Below, piece after piece: positions 45,174-53,577 of a stretch of DNA of 64,000 bases. The DNA is from Woeseiaceae bacterium (lineage in GTDB: Bacteria; Pseudomonadota; Gammaproteobacteria; Steroidobacterales; Woeseiaceae), in contig JAHEFF010000003.1 in NCBI GenBank assembly GCA_024640315.1, positions 1 through 64,000 on the forward strand, given 5' to 3'. The translations under genes were made by a program, and so were the position numbers. The notes beneath the pieces were generated by a model that was given only the letters and a program-made list of their open reading frames with translations, was not told the DNA's origin and ran no database searches. Positions within the stretch are counted from its first letter, which is position 1. The number at the start of each line of letters is the position of its first letter.

Positions 45174-45179
45174 TATAAT
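45174..45179 (+). promoter_or_regulatory. Possible -10 element for cytochrome c4
   Basis: A consensus TATAAT preceded by TGTG lies in the engB-cytochrome c4 gap. I see no good -35 at 16-18 bp. If it is used, the cytochrome c4 mRNA would carry an untranslated leader of about 185 bases, with a G+C-rich inverted repeat (GGGGCC ... GGCCCC) right after the start. Confidence 0.35.
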
Positions 45180-45372
45180 TTGGGGCCTGCTGCGCTGGCC
45201 GGGCCCCGATATTGACGGGTCTGGAGGCAGGCGGCAAGGCCACTGGCCAATTCCACATCAGATGCCCGCCAGGCCCCGGATGCCGGAAATACGCCAGGTC
45301 TTTAATTCTGTTTTTTGCATTTGTTTTGCGGTAAATCTTTGGCTACCGCTCCAGAAAGTACGGTTGATTGAT

Positions 45373-45993
45373 ATGAAGAACATCATTGCGGCACTGGCAT
45401 CCACGCTCCTTTTTACGGGCGCAGCATACGCCGATGGCCTCGTTGAGGGTGATGCCGAGGCCGGCAAGTCCAAGTCCATTACCTGTTCTGCCTGCCATGG
45501 TCAGGACGGCAACAGCGTGAACCCGGTTTGGCCGAGCATCGCCGGCCAGCACCCGACCTATATCGTCGAGCAGCTTATGGCATTCAAGAGCGGAGCCCGC
45601 AATGAGCCGCTGATGCTCGGCCAGGTCATGACGCTGAACGACGAGGATATGCGGAACCTCGCCGTGTATTTTTCAGAGATGCCAGCGGCTGCGAAGTCGG
45701 TATCTGACCCGGCTGTCGTCGATCGAGGCCTGCGCCTTTACCGCGGTGGCGATCGCGAGAATAACTCCAGCGCCTGTATTGCCTGCCATGGCCCGACGGG
45801 GCGCGGCAATCCTGCAGCTTCTGTTCCGTCAGTTCGCGGACAGTATGCAGTCTATACAGCGGCGCAGCTTCGCGCATATGCAGCGGGCACACGCAAGTCC
45901 GATGGCCCCACCCGCGTCATGAGAGATATTGCAGCTACATTAAGTGAAGAAGACATCCTTGCGGTCTCTTCTTACATGCAAGGATTGCAGTAA
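45373..45993 (+). CDS. Diheme cytochrome c4
   Basis: A 206-residue periplasmic cytochrome with a signal peptide (MKNIIAALASTLLFTGAAYA) and two heme-binding motifs, CSACHG near residue 38 and CIACHG near 138, in two similar halves. Each half has a later methionine ligand region (LMLGQVMTLNDEDMRNLA; PTRVMRDIAATLSEEDI). Cytochrome c4 passes electrons to terminal oxidases. ATG at 45373 is chosen because it starts the signal peptide. It is adjacent to engB and dsbA, as in Pseudomonas. Confidence 0.93.
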   Translation: MKNIIAALASTLLFTGAAYADGLVEGDAEAGKSKSITCSACHGQDGNSVNPVWPSIAGQHPTYIVEQLMAFKSGARNEPLMLGQVMTLNDEDMRNLAVYFSEMPAAAKSVSDPAVVDRGLRLYRGGDRENNSSACIACHGPTGRGNPAASVPSVRGQYAVYTAAQLRAYAAGTRKSDGPTRVMRDIAATLSEEDILAVSSYMQGLQ

Positions 45994-46067
45994 ATCACCT
46001 AAACCAAACCCGATCGAGCCTGTCAGAACAGACTGTTCACAATATATTTCCTTCCGGAGAAATCCCG

Positions 46068-46910
46068 ATGAAGCGTTTCAGTTTTCTTGCCCTTGTTTTG
46101 TCCTTTGCGCTTGCCGCTTGCGGCGGTGCCGAGCAACCCGTTGTGGAAGCACCCGTTGCACCGCCGGCGCAGGAAGAAGCCGTTGTTGAAACGCCTGATC
46201 CAGCCGCCGAGGTCGTTGATGAAGCGCCCGAGATGGTAGAAGAATCGGCTGCTGAGGAGGAAGACGTCCAGGCGGTCGATCAACCGATAATCCTGGCCCA
46301 GGCGGAAACATCCGCAGCCTCGCAAGAGTGGAAGTTCACCGAAGGTGTGCATTACGCCCGCTTGGTGCCGACCCAACCCACCGTTGGCGGCGCGGACAAA
46401 ATCGAAGTCGCCGAGGTATTCTGGTACGGCTGTGGCCATTGTAATGACTTCGAGGCGTTCATTGACCGCTGGCTCGAGACCAAACCCGCCAACGTGCGTT
46501 TTGTGCGTATCCCGGCGATCTGGAATCCGCTTGTCAAGCTTCACGCCCAGCTCTATTACACGGAGGAAGTCCTCGGCAATAGCGGCAAAATCGCCGACAA
46601 GAAGGCGTTCCGCGCTGCGGTCTTCGCTGAATACCATCGTCGTGGCAATCGACTTGCGTCGGTCGATGCGATACAGGAAGTGTTCGAAAAGCACGGCGTG
46701 AGCGCGGAAGACTTCAATAGCACCTGGAACTCATTCGAGGTATCCCAGAAGCTGCGTGTCGCTGATGACCTGGCACGTCGCTACAGCATCACCGGAGTGC
46801 CTGCCGTCGTCGTCAACGGTAAATATCGAAGCGGCGCGGCGGAAGCCGGCGGCTATCCGCGGCTGCTTGAATTGATTGATGAACTGATCGTCAAGGAAAG
46901 CATCCGGTAA
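46068..46910 (+). CDS. dsbA: DsbA-type thiol:disulfide interchange lipoprotein
   Basis: A 280-residue DsbA family oxidase with active site CGHC in VFWYGCGHCNDFEAF near residue 122 and the cis-proline loop in YSITGVPAVVVNGKY near 243. The N-terminus is unusual: a signal peptide ending in a lipobox-like LAACGG (Cys18) followed by about 65 residues rich in Glu, Pro, Ala and Val. Ordinary DsbA is a soluble ~210-residue periplasmic protein. The enzyme is therefore predicted to be lipid-anchored on a flexible acidic tether. AGGAGA-like TTCCGGAGAAA precedes the ATG. Confidence 0.9.
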   Translation: MKRFSFLALVLSFALAACGGAEQPVVEAPVAPPAQEEAVVETPDPAAEVVDEAPEMVEESAAEEEDVQAVDQPIILAQAETSAASQEWKFTEGVHYARLVPTQPTVGGADKIEVAEVFWYGCGHCNDFEAFIDRWLETKPANVRFVRIPAIWNPLVKLHAQLYYTEEVLGNSGKIADKKAFRAAVFAEYHRRGNRLASVDAIQEVFEKHGVSAEDFNSTWNSFEVSQKLRVADDLARRYSITGVPAVVVNGKYRSGAAEAGGYPRLLELIDELIVKESIR

Positions 46911-46929
46911 CCGTCAAAAAACGAATAAG

Positions 46930-46965
46930 AAAGGGGTCAGAGCCTTGCTCTGACCCCTTTTTTTT
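46930..46965 (+). terminator. Terminator with REP-like GGGGTCAGAGC stem
   Basis: A perfect stem (AAGGGGTCAGAGC paired with GCTCTGACCCCTT, loop CTT) is followed by eight T residues. It ends the dsbA transcript and also faces the convergent L,D-transpeptidase gene. The GGGGTCAGAGC core is a sequence I associate with REP-type palindromes scattered in other proteobacterial genomes, so it may be a repeat-family member as well. Confidence 0.85.
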
Positions 46966-46987
46966 ACCGCTGTATTACGGCCGGAAT

Positions 46988-47920
46988 CTAACCCGAGCCT
47001 TCGGACACGATTTGCCACTGGCTGTCGTCACTTCGTCGCCAGTAAAGTCGCCTGGTAGTCGTTACCGGCCCGACGTCGGTCGTGAGGACCTGGGTGAACC
47101 GGCTGAGATAAAGGCCGTCAACTTCGGGATCGGCAACCAGCATGACATCGTTCAGCGTGACCGCCTCAAGGTCCCTTTTCTCGAATACATTCAAACGATA
47201 AGAAGACCACGCATCGCGGTCCATACCCCGATAACGAAAATCATCGGCATAGAGCGACAGGTGCGTAATTATGTCGCCCCGCTCGAGGCTTTGACGCCAA
47301 ATATCCAGCGCCCGCCTGAACTCAAGTCGAAGCTGCTCCATCTCGGCAGGCAATGACCATTTCATTTCACGAGTCACAATCACCGGTGTCACCAGCGGCT
47401 CGAGCGTGTCGACGAGCTTCAGAAGCTCTTCATTCGGAATTGAAAGACAGCCGTCCGTATCGCGAGGCGGGCGCTCGGGGCTCTTGTGATCAACGCCGTG
47501 TAGCCAGATTCCACTACCGGTCCGATCATTGAGCCGGTCCCAGGCATTGGGATAATCGAGCGGAAATGCCGCAACGCCGTACTTGTCATGTAATTTACTG
47601 GTATCGAGGCTTTCGGTAATAAAATACACGCCGAGCGGTGTCCGTCGATCCCAGGCTTTCTCCTTCCCCGGGCCTTTAAGCCCGATCGACATGTAGCGCT
47701 TGTCTTTTTCGACGATACGATCGCCGTTACGTGTGAATCTGTACATCGTCGCCAACTCGGTATCGGCAATCAGAATATCCGTGACAGACTCTGGTAGTTC
47801 GAGCAGGTAAGCGGGCACATTCCTGATGCCCGCCGTTGTCAGGACGACGTCGTCGGCCACGGCAGAGACAACGCCACAACAAAGCAGCAAAGTCGTCAAT
47901 ATCCAGCGCGCCGGTTTCAT
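46988..47920 (-). CDS. L,D-transpeptidase (YkuD domain) with C-terminal SnoaL-like domain
   Basis: A 310-residue periplasmic protein with a signal peptide (MKPARWILTTLLLCCGVVSA). The YkuD domain (about 45-180) has the histidine in GIWLHGVDHKSP near 137 and the nucleophile in RDTDGCLSIPN near 152 (T-x-G-C form). Such enzymes make 3-3 crosslinks or attach proteins to peptidoglycan. Residues about 200-310 look like a SnoaL/NTF2-type add-on (LDIWRQSLERGDIITHLSLY). The ATG at 47920 starts the signal peptide; an in-frame start 12 codons upstream is less likely. Confidence 0.87.
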   Translation of the reverse strand: MKPARWILTTLLLCCGVVSAVADDVVLTTAGIRNVPAYLLELPESVTDILIADTELATMYRFTRNGDRIVEKDKRYMSIGLKGPGKEKAWDRRTPLGVYFITESLDTSKLHDKYGVAAFPLDYPNAWDRLNDRTGSGIWLHGVDHKSPERPPRDTDGCLSIPNEELLKLVDTLEPLVTPVIVTREMKWSLPAEMEQLRLEFRRALDIWRQSLERGDIITHLSLYADDFRYRGMDRDAWSSYRLNVFEKRDLEAVTLNDVMLVADPEVDGLYLSRFTQVLTTDVGPVTTTRRLYWRRSDDSQWQIVSEGSG

Positions 47921-47981
47921 AAGGTCTATTGCATCTTCTGGCGACGCAAAAGACAAGCGCGCTGGTCACAGAGCTTGTTCA

Positions 47982-49013
47982 TCATCCGTCTTCCAGCCCG
48001 CCCAGGAAGTTGACGGTGTTTTGCCCGATCCAGTCAACGGAGTAGCCGCCTTCCAGCACCACCAGCGTCGGTAACTTCAGCGATGCAATGGCGGCTCCCA
48101 TCCGTGTGAAGTCGTCCGTTGTAATTTCGAAGAATGTTGTCGGATCCCCGGCAAAAGTGTCCAGTCCCAAGGCGACAACCAGTACGTCCGGAGAAAAACG
48201 GCGCACCTGGTCCAGCGCATCGGACAATGCCACGCTATAGGAATCCCACGCCGTGCCAAATGGCAGCGGGTAGTTAACGTTAAAGCCGGCGCCATCTCCC
48301 TCGCCAGGTTCGTCGGCATAACCAAGAAAGAAGGGATACTCGACCTTCGGGTCTGCGTGCAACGAGATAGTCAACACGTCGTTCCGGTTGTAAAAGATAC
48401 TCTGCGTGCCATTGCCATGATGGTAGTCGACGTCGAGTATTGCGACCCGTGAAGCGCCATCATCCAGAAACGACTGTGCAGCAAGCGAATTGTTGTTGAG
48501 ATAACAGTACCCGCCACAGTAACTGACCGTGGCATGGTGCCCTGGCGGCCGGCAAGCAGAGAACGCCAGCCTCGCGCCACCCTTTATGATTTCTGCTCCG
48601 GTCAACGCAACATTTGCAGACGTTCGAATCGCCTGCCAACTGCCTGCAACGAATGGCGAAGTCGCGTCAAATGAATAACGACCCAACCTGCCCACAACGC
48701 ACTCCGTCTCTGCGTGTCGCATACCGGCGCCGACGAATGTATCGGGCCGCGCGTTGGCCCCTTTCTCACCCGATGCCAGCCATTCATTCCAGACAGACTC
48801 CAGGAACTGCAGGTAGTCCAACGAGTGAATTCTCAGAATCCTCTGATCGTCAAATACGTCCGGCCCAATGATTTCGCCGAATTGATTTTCCCGGATTGCA
48901 GTCTCGACATTGTTAGCGCGTGCCGGACACTCGGCGCTGGGACCCCAGTTGTCACCACGTGGATCGAGCAAGCCATCATGTAAATTGTGATCGTCAGAAT
49001 ATACGGTTTTCAC
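47982..49013 (-). CDS. Histone-deacetylase-family amidohydrolase (acetylpolyamine amidohydrolase type)
   Basis: A 343-residue zinc deacetylase. It has the tandem histidines in CRPPGHHATVSYCGGYCYLN near residue 150, zinc ligands in ILDVDYHHGNGTQSIFY near 188 and GLDTFAGDP near 276, and EGGYSVDW near 318. Length and start (MKTVYSDDHNLHDG) fit bacterial acetylpolyamine amidohydrolases, which free polyamines from N-acetyl forms. The start is GTG at 49013, overlapping an upstream small ORF in GTGA. Location near a Pot-type transporter and amine-processing enzymes supports a polyamine substrate. Confidence 0.87.
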   Translation of the reverse strand: MKTVYSDDHNLHDGLLDPRGDNWGPSAECPARANNVETAIRENQFGEIIGPDVFDDQRILRIHSLDYLQFLESVWNEWLASGEKGANARPDTFVGAGMRHAETECVVGRLGRYSFDATSPFVAGSWQAIRTSANVALTGAEIIKGGARLAFSACRPPGHHATVSYCGGYCYLNNNSLAAQSFLDDGASRVAILDVDYHHGNGTQSIFYNRNDVLTISLHADPKVEYPFFLGYADEPGEGDGAGFNVNYPLPFGTAWDSYSVALSDALDQVRRFSPDVLVVALGLDTFAGDPTTFFEITTDDFTRMGAAIASLKLPTLVVLEGGYSVDWIGQNTVNFLGGLEDG

Positions 49014-49171
49014 TGGACTTCCCCTGCCCCCTGGATATTCGCAACCAGCTTGCCGTTGACAACCAGGAGCCGAATATCGTCGTCTTCGGCAGCGTCACCA
49101 GGTGCAACGCAAATCGCATCCAGCATTGCACCATTGACCGCGATGGTGCGCGAACGAAACCATGAAACCAT
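49010..49171 (-). CDS. Small 53-residue ORF coupled to the deacetylase gene
   Basis: In the 200 bp between the GcvT-like and deacetylase genes, the minus strand has an ATG at 49171 and a 53-codon frame ending in TGA at 49010, overlapping the deacetylase GTG in GTGA. The translation (RSRTIAVNGAMLDAICVAPG, then DIRLLVVNGKLVAN) resembles the last strand region of amidohydrolases. No ribosome-binding site is visible. It may be a small coupled ORF or the tail of a deleted amidohydrolase gene. Confidence 0.3.
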   Translation of the reverse strand: MVSWFRSRTIAVNGAMLDAICVAPGDAAEDDDIRLLVVNGKLVANIQGAGEVQ

Positions 49172-49214
49172 GGGTCGAGCCGCTGCTTCATGGTCCGTGC
49201 CAGCGCTTCAGCAT

Positions 49215-50408
49215 TTAGTACGGGCCTGGCGGGGTGGCGCGCTTCCTTGGCGGATCCCAGAACGGTTTATCAACAACGGTTGCTTCGGCCATTACTCGCG
49301 ACCAATGCATTTCACGCTGGTAGTAAATCTCGACATACAGTTTGTCGCCCACCTTTCCGTGCGGCGCCTGTACGGTACCAAGGGCGATATTCTGTTTGCA
49401 TACCGGTGACCACATTGCCGACGTAACGAAGCCGATATTCTTGCCCCCCTTCTTCCCGGCGTAGATGTAGGAGTTATGCGCCTCCTTGTTTCCCTCAATA
49501 TCGAGTTTGACGAGACGCCAGGCCGAACCGTTGCGTTTCTCCTCCGCCAGCGCTCGCCGGCCATTGAAGTTCGGTTTTTTAAAATCAACCAGCCATTCGA
49601 GTCCCAGCTCCAGGGGAGATCGGGAACGACCCGTTCTGACGGTGACGTCAGCCGGAAGGAAATCGATATACGCTGCAATGAATCCCGCTTCGACCCTTGC
49701 GTGCTCGAGCGCCTCGGTTCCCATTGCCATGATTCCGTAAAGCTTGCCAGCGTCGAACAAGGCATCCCAAAGTTCTATTGCCTTGTCGGGGGTCAGCCAG
49801 AGCTCATATCCAAGGTCGCCCGTAAACCCGGTCCTGGACACCATCAATTCAGTACCCTGGAAATCAAACGTGGTCAGACCGAAAGGGCGCAGGTTTTCGA
49901 TGCCATCCAGCCCCATCGCCTGCAATACGCTGAATGAGGTTGGACCCTGAACTGCGAGGCCGCAAACGTCTTCAGTTTCGTCGACGATCGACACCTCCAT
50001 GCCTATCGCAGCAGCGGTCAGCCATGCCATGTGGCGTTCTTGCGAACAAAGCCTGTACTCACCCTGCCGCAGATGAAAGATCGTGCCATCATCGATGACC
50101 TGACCCTCGTCATCGCACCAAACGGCGTACGCGACACGGCCGGGTTTGATCTTGCTCATGTCGCGTGTAACCAGCCTGTTCAGGTAGTCGAGGGCATCCG
50201 GGCCGGTGATCCGGTACTTCGTCATCGGCGTCAGATCAAAAACACCGGTGCTGTTGCGAACCGAGAAATACTCAAGCGTCGTATCGTAAAATCCGTCGGC
50301 GCTGGCATAGCCCTTCCATTCATGCCAGCGAAACAGGCGGTCGAGTTCCGCTTGCCGTGGAAAGAATGGCGATCGCAATCTTCCCTGTTCCACTTCAGCA
50401 ATAGTCAT
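49215..50408 (-). CDS. GcvT-like folate-dependent aminomethyl/demethylase protein
   Basis: A 397-residue protein of the GcvT/DmdA family, which transfers one-carbon units from amines or other methyl donors to tetrahydrofolate. It has GVFDLTPMTKYRITGPDALDYLNRLV-type N-terminal features (VFDLTPMTKYRITGPDA near residue 55), VSRTGFTGDLGYELW near 195 and AMGTEALEHARVEAGFIA near 230. No glycine-cleavage H or P genes are nearby, so a stand-alone demethylase is more likely than a glycine cleavage T-protein. It overlaps the upstream flavoprotein gene in ATGA. The substrate is unknown. Confidence 0.82.
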   Translation of the reverse strand: MTIAEVEQGRLRSPFFPRQAELDRLFRWHEWKGYASADGFYDTTLEYFSVRNSTGVFDLTPMTKYRITGPDALDYLNRLVTRDMSKIKPGRVAYAVWCDDEGQVIDDGTIFHLRQGEYRLCSQERHMAWLTAAAIGMEVSIVDETEDVCGLAVQGPTSFSVLQAMGLDGIENLRPFGLTTFDFQGTELMVSRTGFTGDLGYELWLTPDKAIELWDALFDAGKLYGIMAMGTEALEHARVEAGFIAAYIDFLPADVTVRTGRSRSPLELGLEWLVDFKKPNFNGRRALAEEKRNGSAWRLVKLDIEGNKEAHNSYIYAGKKGGKNIGFVTSAMWSPVCKQNIALGTVQAPHGKVGDKLYVEIYYQREMHWSRVMAEATVVDKPFWDPPRKRATPPGPY

Positions 50409-51952
50409 ACCACTTTCTCCGATTTCAGAATGGCGCGCGCAGCGTTTCGGCCTGCTGCACCGCTCACGCCACCACCCGGATGGGTGCCGGCGCCGCAAAG
50501 GTAAAGTCCGTCGAGCGGCATCGCGTACTGGTGGGCTCCGCCGACCGGTCGCGTGAAGAGGAACTGATCCAGTACCAGCTCACCGTGATGCCAGTGACCA
50601 CCCGATATATGAAACTGCTGCTCGATGTCCGCCGGCGTCAGCAACTCTGAAGCAGTGATCCGCTGTGGCAGATCCGGCATGTACTCAGAGAGCGTATCGA
50701 TCGCCAGTTTCGTGAATGCGTCCCGCGCACCATCGGACCAGCCCTCACGTAATTCATAAGGAACGTACTGAACGATGGCCGACATCACATGCTTGCCCGT
50801 CGGCGCGAGGCTGTCGTCGCGGAAACTCGGAAACGTGATTTCAAAGACGGGCTTCGCCGAGGTCTCGCCATACTTGGCGTGATTGAACGCACGCTCGACA
50901 TATACCTCGTCAGGCGCAATGACGAACCGGTCAGCAAACTCACGTTTCTCAACGCCGGCAATGCTCGGCAGGCCGTCCAGTGCCAGATGAAGTTTTGCGG
51001 CGTCGCCACGCATCCGGATGTGATGCACGCGACGTGTAAAGCCTGTCTCTACGTTCCGCGCACCGACCAGATTCATGATGGTGGATTTCGGGTCCGCGTT
51101 CGACACAACCAGGCGACTTGAAAACGTTTCGCCCGATTCAGTCTCCACGCCGGCTGCACGCCCGTTTTGAACGACGATTCGTTTTACTTTCATGCCGGTG
51201 CGGATTGTGACGCCATTTTCTCGCGCAGAATGAGCCAGTGCTTCCGTAACCGAGCCCATACCGCCCGCAGGTTGGCTGAGCCTGGCGTGCGAACCTGCCA
51301 GACGGTACAGATAGGTCATGATGGTGTTTGGTGATCTGGGGCCCAGGTGCGTTCCCAGCACTGCGTCAAAACTGACCGCACCACGCAACAGGTCGCTCTC
51401 GAAGCGTTCCGTGACTTCATCACGAATATTCATGCCGATCAGTCGCAAAAACTCCTGCATCTCCTTCCTGCCCAGACGGCGAATATCAAAACCGAGTTGC
51501 GCGAGCGTCAACATGTCGGACTTGCTGGCGTCTTTTGCCAACCGCGGCGCGGTTTTGTTCAGGTAGGTTTTCAGCAGGTCAGCGAATCGTGTCATCCGCT
51601 TGCGGAAATCACGATAACTGGCGACATCCTCATCACCGACACCGGAGACATCGTTGCCGTTGATACGCACGTGCTTACCGTCTGCAGACAGAGCAACGGT
51701 ACCGAGCTTGTCCCTGGCCAGCTCGACCTTCAGCCCAAGATCCTTCGTGACCTGGGATTGCAGCTGGTACAAAAGATGCGCACAGGAGGAGACTGAGTAA
51801 CCGTCGGCAAATTCTCGCGTGACCGCGGCACCGCCAACCCGGTCGTTCGCCTCGAGGACCAGCACCTTCCTGCCGGCCTTGCCGAGCAAAGATGCACACA
51901 CCAGGCCATTGTGACCCGCGCCTACTACGATAGTGTCGTAACGTTCACTCAT
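50405..51952 (-). CDS. FAD-dependent oxidoreductase, PYROXD2/phytoene-desaturase-like (second of pair)
   Basis: A 515-residue flavoprotein. The N-terminal dinucleotide fold (YDTIVVGAGHNGLVCASLLG, then VLVLEANDRVGGAAVT) binds FAD, and the C-terminal motif LYLCGAGTHPGGGVSGAAGR completes the FAD site. The family includes phytoene desaturase-like and amine-oxidase-like enzymes. It is a paralogue of the gene directly upstream, whose stop overlaps its start in ATGA. With the neighbouring aminotransferase and GcvT-like protein I infer oxidation of an amine or its product; carotenoid genes are absent. Confidence 0.85.
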   Translation of the reverse strand: MSERYDTIVVGAGHNGLVCASLLGKAGRKVLVLEANDRVGGAAVTREFADGYSVSSCAHLLYQLQSQVTKDLGLKVELARDKLGTVALSADGKHVRINGNDVSGVGDEDVASYRDFRKRMTRFADLLKTYLNKTAPRLAKDASKSDMLTLAQLGFDIRRLGRKEMQEFLRLIGMNIRDEVTERFESDLLRGAVSFDAVLGTHLGPRSPNTIMTYLYRLAGSHARLSQPAGGMGSVTEALAHSARENGVTIRTGMKVKRIVVQNGRAAGVETESGETFSSRLVVSNADPKSTIMNLVGARNVETGFTRRVHHIRMRGDAAKLHLALDGLPSIAGVEKREFADRFVIAPDEVYVERAFNHAKYGETSAKPVFEITFPSFRDDSLAPTGKHVMSAIVQYVPYELREGWSDGARDAFTKLAIDTLSEYMPDLPQRITASELLTPADIEQQFHISGGHWHHGELVLDQFLFTRPVGGAHQYAMPLDGLYLCGAGTHPGGGVSGAAGRNAARAILKSEKVV

Positions 51953-53568
51953 CAGTCGTCACCGAAATTGGCCGGCGTAATTGCCGGACGCTTGAGATCC
52001 GATAGGATTTCCCGAGCCGCATTACAACCTGGTGCAGCCATGATGCCGCCGCCTGGATGGTTGCTCGACCCACACATATAGAGTCCACCGACGGGCCCGC
52101 GGTACTGCGCGTATCCCGGAATGGGGCGATTGAACATCAACTGATCCATTGTCAGTTCGCCATGGAAAATATTCCCCTCCGTGATACCGATTTCATCTTC
52201 GATGACACTCGGCGTGCGAATTTCTACGTGCTCGATCAGGTCTTTGAAATCCGGGCTGTAATCGGCGACCTGATCAAGAACGGTCTGCCCGAATTGTTGC
52301 CGTTCGTCCTCGGTCCACTCACGGCCCTCGATTTGTGCCGGACAATACTGAACAAAACAGCTCATGAAATGCTTGCCCGGCGGCGCCATGGTTGGGTCAG
52401 AAACGGTCGGGATGGTCATATCGATGTAAGGATCTTTCGACCAGGTACCATCCTTCCAGTCATCGTAGGCACGCTCCATGCGCTCCATCGAATCGATAAA
52501 GTGCATGTCGCCATCGAGCAGCGGGCTGCCCTTCGGCAACGCCGGGAACGTCGGCATTCCGCCGAGTGCGATATTGACTTTGCCCGATGATCCGCGAATT
52601 TTGAAATTCTTCACACGATGGTAAAAATCCTCATCAAGATCGTTCTTATCCATGCACCTGAGGAAGGTGTTCTTGACGTCCATCGCGGACACCACGATCT
52701 TCGCACTGATCTCCTCGCCAGTCGACAAAGCGACACCGGTCACCTTGCCATTCCTGACCAGGATCTGCTCAACGCCGGCATCCGTTCTGAGCTCGCCACC
52801 CAGTGATTTGAATGAGCTGCAGATGGCATCCGCCACCGCGCCCGTTCCACCGCGTGCATAACCCCAGGCACCCATGTTGCCGTCAACGTCGCCCATATAG
52901 TGATGCAACAGCACATAGGCCGTACCGGGCGAATGTATCCCGAGTGCCGTGCCGATAATGCCACTGCCTGACAGCGCCGCTTTGATGACGTCGGTTTCGA
53001 AATATTCATCCAGGTATTCGGCAACGCTCATCGTCCAGAAGCGAATCGTGTCGTACATGCGCTGCTCGCCCATCTCGAAGAACTTGGCACCCAGATAAGC
53101 CAGTTCCTTCAGATCTTTTGGCTTGAACGAAGCAGGATCAGGCGGTGTGCGCATCAGAAATTCACGAATGAAGCGGCACTGACGCATCGTATCCGCCGAA
53201 TATCGTTCATACGCATCGGCGTCTGCTTTCGAAAAACGTGCATATTCACGGTAGTGCACTTCGTGATCCGGATAACTGCCAAGGTAGTCTCCGTTTTCCA
53301 TGAAGACAGATCCACCGCCATACGGGGTAACCTGCAGACCATGTCGTGCGAGGTCGAGGTCACGGTAGATTTCCGGCCGGAGCAGACTGCAAACGTATGA
53401 GCAGTTCGAGTACTTCCAGTCCTTGTACAAATTACGGCTGACAGTTGCACCGCCGATGTATTCGTTTTTCTCAACACAAAGCGTATTGAGTCCGGACTTG
53501 GCGAGGTAAGCCGCGTTGGTCAGACCATTATGGCCGGCACCAACGACGATCGCGTCGTAGGTTTTCAT
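51952..53568 (-). CDS. FAD-dependent oxidoreductase, PYROXD2/phytoene-desaturase-like (first of pair)
   Basis: A 538-residue flavoprotein with TYDAIVVGAGHNGLTNAAYL at the N-terminus, ADAICSSFKSLGGELRTDAG near residue 245, and C-terminal LYMCGSSNHPGGGIMAAPG. It shares the fold and many positions with the next gene, so the pair arose by duplication or forms a heteromer. It starts 9 bp after the aminotransferase stop. No signal peptide is present, so it is cytoplasmic. The specific reaction is unknown. Confidence 0.85.
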   Translation of the reverse strand: MKTYDAIVVGAGHNGLTNAAYLAKSGLNTLCVEKNEYIGGATVSRNLYKDWKYSNCSYVCSLLRPEIYRDLDLARHGLQVTPYGGGSVFMENGDYLGSYPDHEVHYREYARFSKADADAYERYSADTMRQCRFIREFLMRTPPDPASFKPKDLKELAYLGAKFFEMGEQRMYDTIRFWTMSVAEYLDEYFETDVIKAALSGSGIIGTALGIHSPGTAYVLLHHYMGDVDGNMGAWGYARGGTGAVADAICSSFKSLGGELRTDAGVEQILVRNGKVTGVALSTGEEISAKIVVSAMDVKNTFLRCMDKNDLDEDFYHRVKNFKIRGSSGKVNIALGGMPTFPALPKGSPLLDGDMHFIDSMERMERAYDDWKDGTWSKDPYIDMTIPTVSDPTMAPPGKHFMSCFVQYCPAQIEGREWTEDERQQFGQTVLDQVADYSPDFKDLIEHVEIRTPSVIEDEIGITEGNIFHGELTMDQLMFNRPIPGYAQYRGPVGGLYMCGSSNHPGGGIMAAPGCNAAREILSDLKRPAITPANFGDD

Positions 53569-53577
53569 TGATTGAAC

